NCBI GenBank assembly: GCA_943704525.1
Contig: CALSCQ010000546.1
Span: forward strand, 1-13,318
Direction of reading: 5' to 3'
DNA from: Pigoraptor vietnamica
Taxonomy: Eukaryota; Opisthokonta; Filasterea
DNA: 13,318 bases
Part shown: positions 11,503 to 13,318 of the stretch, piece after piece
How the letters are laid out: every line of letters starts with the position of its first letter
Position numbering within the stretch: position 1 is the first letter of the stretch
Made by a program: the position numbers and the translations under genes
The notes under the pieces: generated by a model
Database searches by the model: none
What the model was told of the DNA's origin: nothing
Seen by the model: only the letters and a program-made list of their open reading frames with translations

Positions 11503-12956
11503 ACGTGCATTGCAGTTTCTCATCTAAAGAAGACAGAGGAATGGGCGCGCATGTGCCAGCAGTGAAGAGCCACTGTAACCCACCACTGTCACCCACCCGT
11601 ATCATCTCGTCCACAATCTTCTCCAATCCCTTTGGCTTGGACGTCTGCTCGAGCATTTTCTTCACGGAGCGCACAGTGTCGTCGGCCGTGAGCTCCCGCG
11701 CCTGTTGCGCCAAACAGAACACGTGTAAATGGGTAAGTACACGAAGGTGGCGCGTCCGTGTGTGAGCCAGTGTGTGCGTGTGTATAAGCGAACTCGAAGC
11801 AAACTCGCAGGACTGACGAAGCAAGTGCACATAACTTCAGCCGAAAGCGCCGCCACGACGCAACACGCCGCGCGTGCAACTGCGCGCTGCGCCTGCCGCT
11901 GCGTGCCTTTTGGATCTCCCTCTCGACGACACTGTCGATCGCATTTCGCACTCGCATACGCTCAAACTGGCGACGGCGCTCAAAGACGTTCCCACTGCCG
12001 ACACCGTCGTAGGTGAGAAAGCGGCGATGCTGCGGCGCCGTGTGCTTGATGTCGGGCGGCTCCCACTGCGACGAGCCAGCACAAGAGTGTGAGAAGTGCG
12101 TGTGCATGTATGTGACGAGCAAACAATCGAGGAACAACAGTGTGCAAAGCGTGTAGACGCGCCTTCTTTTCCTCCTCTTCCAGCATCCCACTTGCGGCGC
12201 GCTTCGAGTCGTTCGCATGGTCGATCGCCTCCGCCACGATCTGAGCACATTCCGCACATAAGATTCAACTCACCCAACTGCTCGAGAACAGGCGCTGATC
12301 GAGCGAACATGGTGCTTCGACACTGACGCAGGACAAGGGCGCACCTCATACGCAAGTCGCACACGCTCGTACTTTTCCCTGTTGCCGCCGGGTATGTCCG
12401 GATGGTGAATTTTGGACATCTGTCGTTGGGCGTTAAAAAGAGGGGTACTACGAGTCAGATGAAGCGTTCAAGGTTCACAAACTTTCAGCGACGCGCGTTT
12501 CTGACATGAGAGCGCACAAAATGTCGGTGTAAAAAAAGGCTCAAACCTTATAATAAGCCGACTTGGCATCTTCCTCCGTTGCCGACGCCGTCAGCCCAAG
12601 GACCTCATAGCTCTGCTGCACGGACAGCCGCACAACTGCAAGACCACAGCATGAAGAGGGCATTAACAGCGACGCCCAAGAAAGAGTGCGATGGAATGGC
12701 ATTGAATGGCATTCGTACCGTGAAGGGGTGAACTTGCGTCTTGATGGGAATGTCGCCATACCGCCGATGGCGCACTCCCGCGGCGCACGCGCGAATGCGC
12801 AACAGCGAAACAGAATCTTCCGATAGAAGAGGCAAAAATACGCGCCGGTGCGTGTATGTGCAACATATTTTGGACTGCAACGTGAGAAATCTTTCGGAAA
12901 ATCGCTCGCCATGAAGGAGAAGCTGCAAACCTCGCACTTCGGGCGCACGTGACCAT
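10537..12956 (-). CDS. DNAJC28 homologue (J domain plus DUF1992)
   Basis: Hsp40-type co-chaperone family member whose animal relative is organellar. Exons in transcript order: 12719-12956, 12547-12635, 12345-12419, 12163-12240, 11907-12065, 11597-11701, 11295-11402 and 10537-11178, giving 497 residues. The N-terminus (1-79) is Arg/Ser/Ala-rich with almost no acidic residues, like a mitochondrial presequence. The J domain runs from about 87 (QQSYEVLGLTASATEEDAK) through HHPD (HPD 115-117) to RLAYE. Then come EEEEKK, QHRRFLTYDGVGSGN, and the DUF1992 block starting at IVDEMIR with ESMERGEFDNLPGKGKP (249-265), DPITGHLNK and LLPEW. The C-terminal helical part has ELNRKIEKYNLVVPVLNRQRVHLNAQRE. Three introns (12066-12162, 11702-11906, 11179-11294) require GC donors. 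The start could instead be the in-frame ATG at 12866-12864. Confidence 0.88.
11467..11501. repeat. (GT)n microsatellite
   Basis: Seventeen GT dinucleotides within the DNAJC28-homologue intron 11403-11596. Here the sense (minus) strand reads (CA)n, opposite to the lactamase-like and M20 introns. Confidence 0.95.
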
Positions 12957-13261
12957 GGAGTAACATGAGTCCGGACAATACTTTGCTTAAAATATATTAC
13001 AAAGAAAACCAGATACTTAGTGTATATTACATCTTTGTGAAATAATTACTTTACCATTGTAGAAATAAGTTCATTATTCCGCTTAATAAATTGTATTTGT
13101 TGATGATCTGAAATTGACTATGGCGATTTCCACAGTCGCCTGTTGCCATGCTACCGTGCATCGGCTCAAAAATAGAACACTGGATGGACTTTCTCGGGCA
13201 AAAGGGGGCGGTACCTCCCAACAGTGGCGCACATCGCACACACACACAACACTCTCACTTA

Positions 13262-13263
<2 letters not shown>
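12957..13263. promoter_or_regulatory. AT-rich upstream region of the DNAJC28 homologue
   Basis: About 300 bp ahead of the minus-strand start codon. From roughly 12978 to 13120 the composition is strikingly AT-rich compared with the rest of the window. TATATTACA appears twice, at 12993-13001 and 13023-13031, exactly 30 bp apart, and ACAAAG/CTTTGT form an inverted pair around them. A promoter role follows from position only. No gene is called here; the 64-residue minus-strand frame at 13051-13245 has no recognisable features. Confidence 0.45.

Positions 13264-13318
<55 letters not shown>
13264..13318. repeat. (CT)n microsatellite at the window end
   Basis: A perfect CT dinucleotide run of at least 55 bp that continues to the last base, so its true length is unknown. 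Confidence 0.97.

Overview
The window is nuclear DNA from a GC-rich, intron-rich unicellular eukaryote. The evidence is five protein genes split by 27 short introns (about 90 to 320 bp), GC-rich coding sequence, many intronic (TG)n/(CA)n and (ACGC)n repeats, and an animal-type selenoprotein thioredoxin reductase. I cannot name the species; a GC-rich alga or other protist is the best fit. All gene models come from reading frames, splice signals and family resemblance recalled from general knowledge. No search was run and there is no transcript evidence.

Layout, left to right. (1) 61-2116 (+): the C-terminal 400 residues of a large (high-Mr) thioredoxin reductase ending Gly-Cys-Sec-Gly, with an in-frame UGA as the penultimate codon and TAA after the next Gly. 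(2) 2117-2776: its 3' flank, holding a very long hairpin that starts 3 nt after the UGA and a separate SECIS-like element near 2379-2487. (3) 2777-5862 (-): a complete nine-exon M20 metallo-amidohydrolase, convergent with the reductase. (4) 5863-6155: a divergent promoter interval. (5) 6156-7213 (+): a three-exon FAM173-type membrane-anchored protein-lysine methyltransferase (ATPSCKMT/ANTKMT family). (6) 7214-7716: convergent intergenic DNA. (7) 7717-9295 (-): a five-exon LACTB2-like metallo-beta-lactamase-fold hydrolase. (8) 9296-10536: about 1.2 kb with no supportable gene, containing a 35-bp tandem duplication. (9) 10537-12956 (-): an eight-exon DNAJC28 homologue (J domain plus DUF1992). 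(10) 12957-13318: an AT-rich patch and a terminal (CT)n tract.

The genes do not form a pathway or operon. The methyltransferase, the DNAJC28 homologue and possibly the LACTB2-like protein belong to families that act at mitochondria in animals, but this looks like ordinary gene packing.

The most interesting points are the selenocysteine decoding signals around the reductase UGA, and four introns (three in DNAJC28, one in the lactamase-like gene) whose frames point to GC-AG rather than GT-AG boundaries, all of the form AAG|GC. UGA is an ordinary stop in the neighbouring M20 gene, so the code is standard and the reductase UGA needs local recoding signals.
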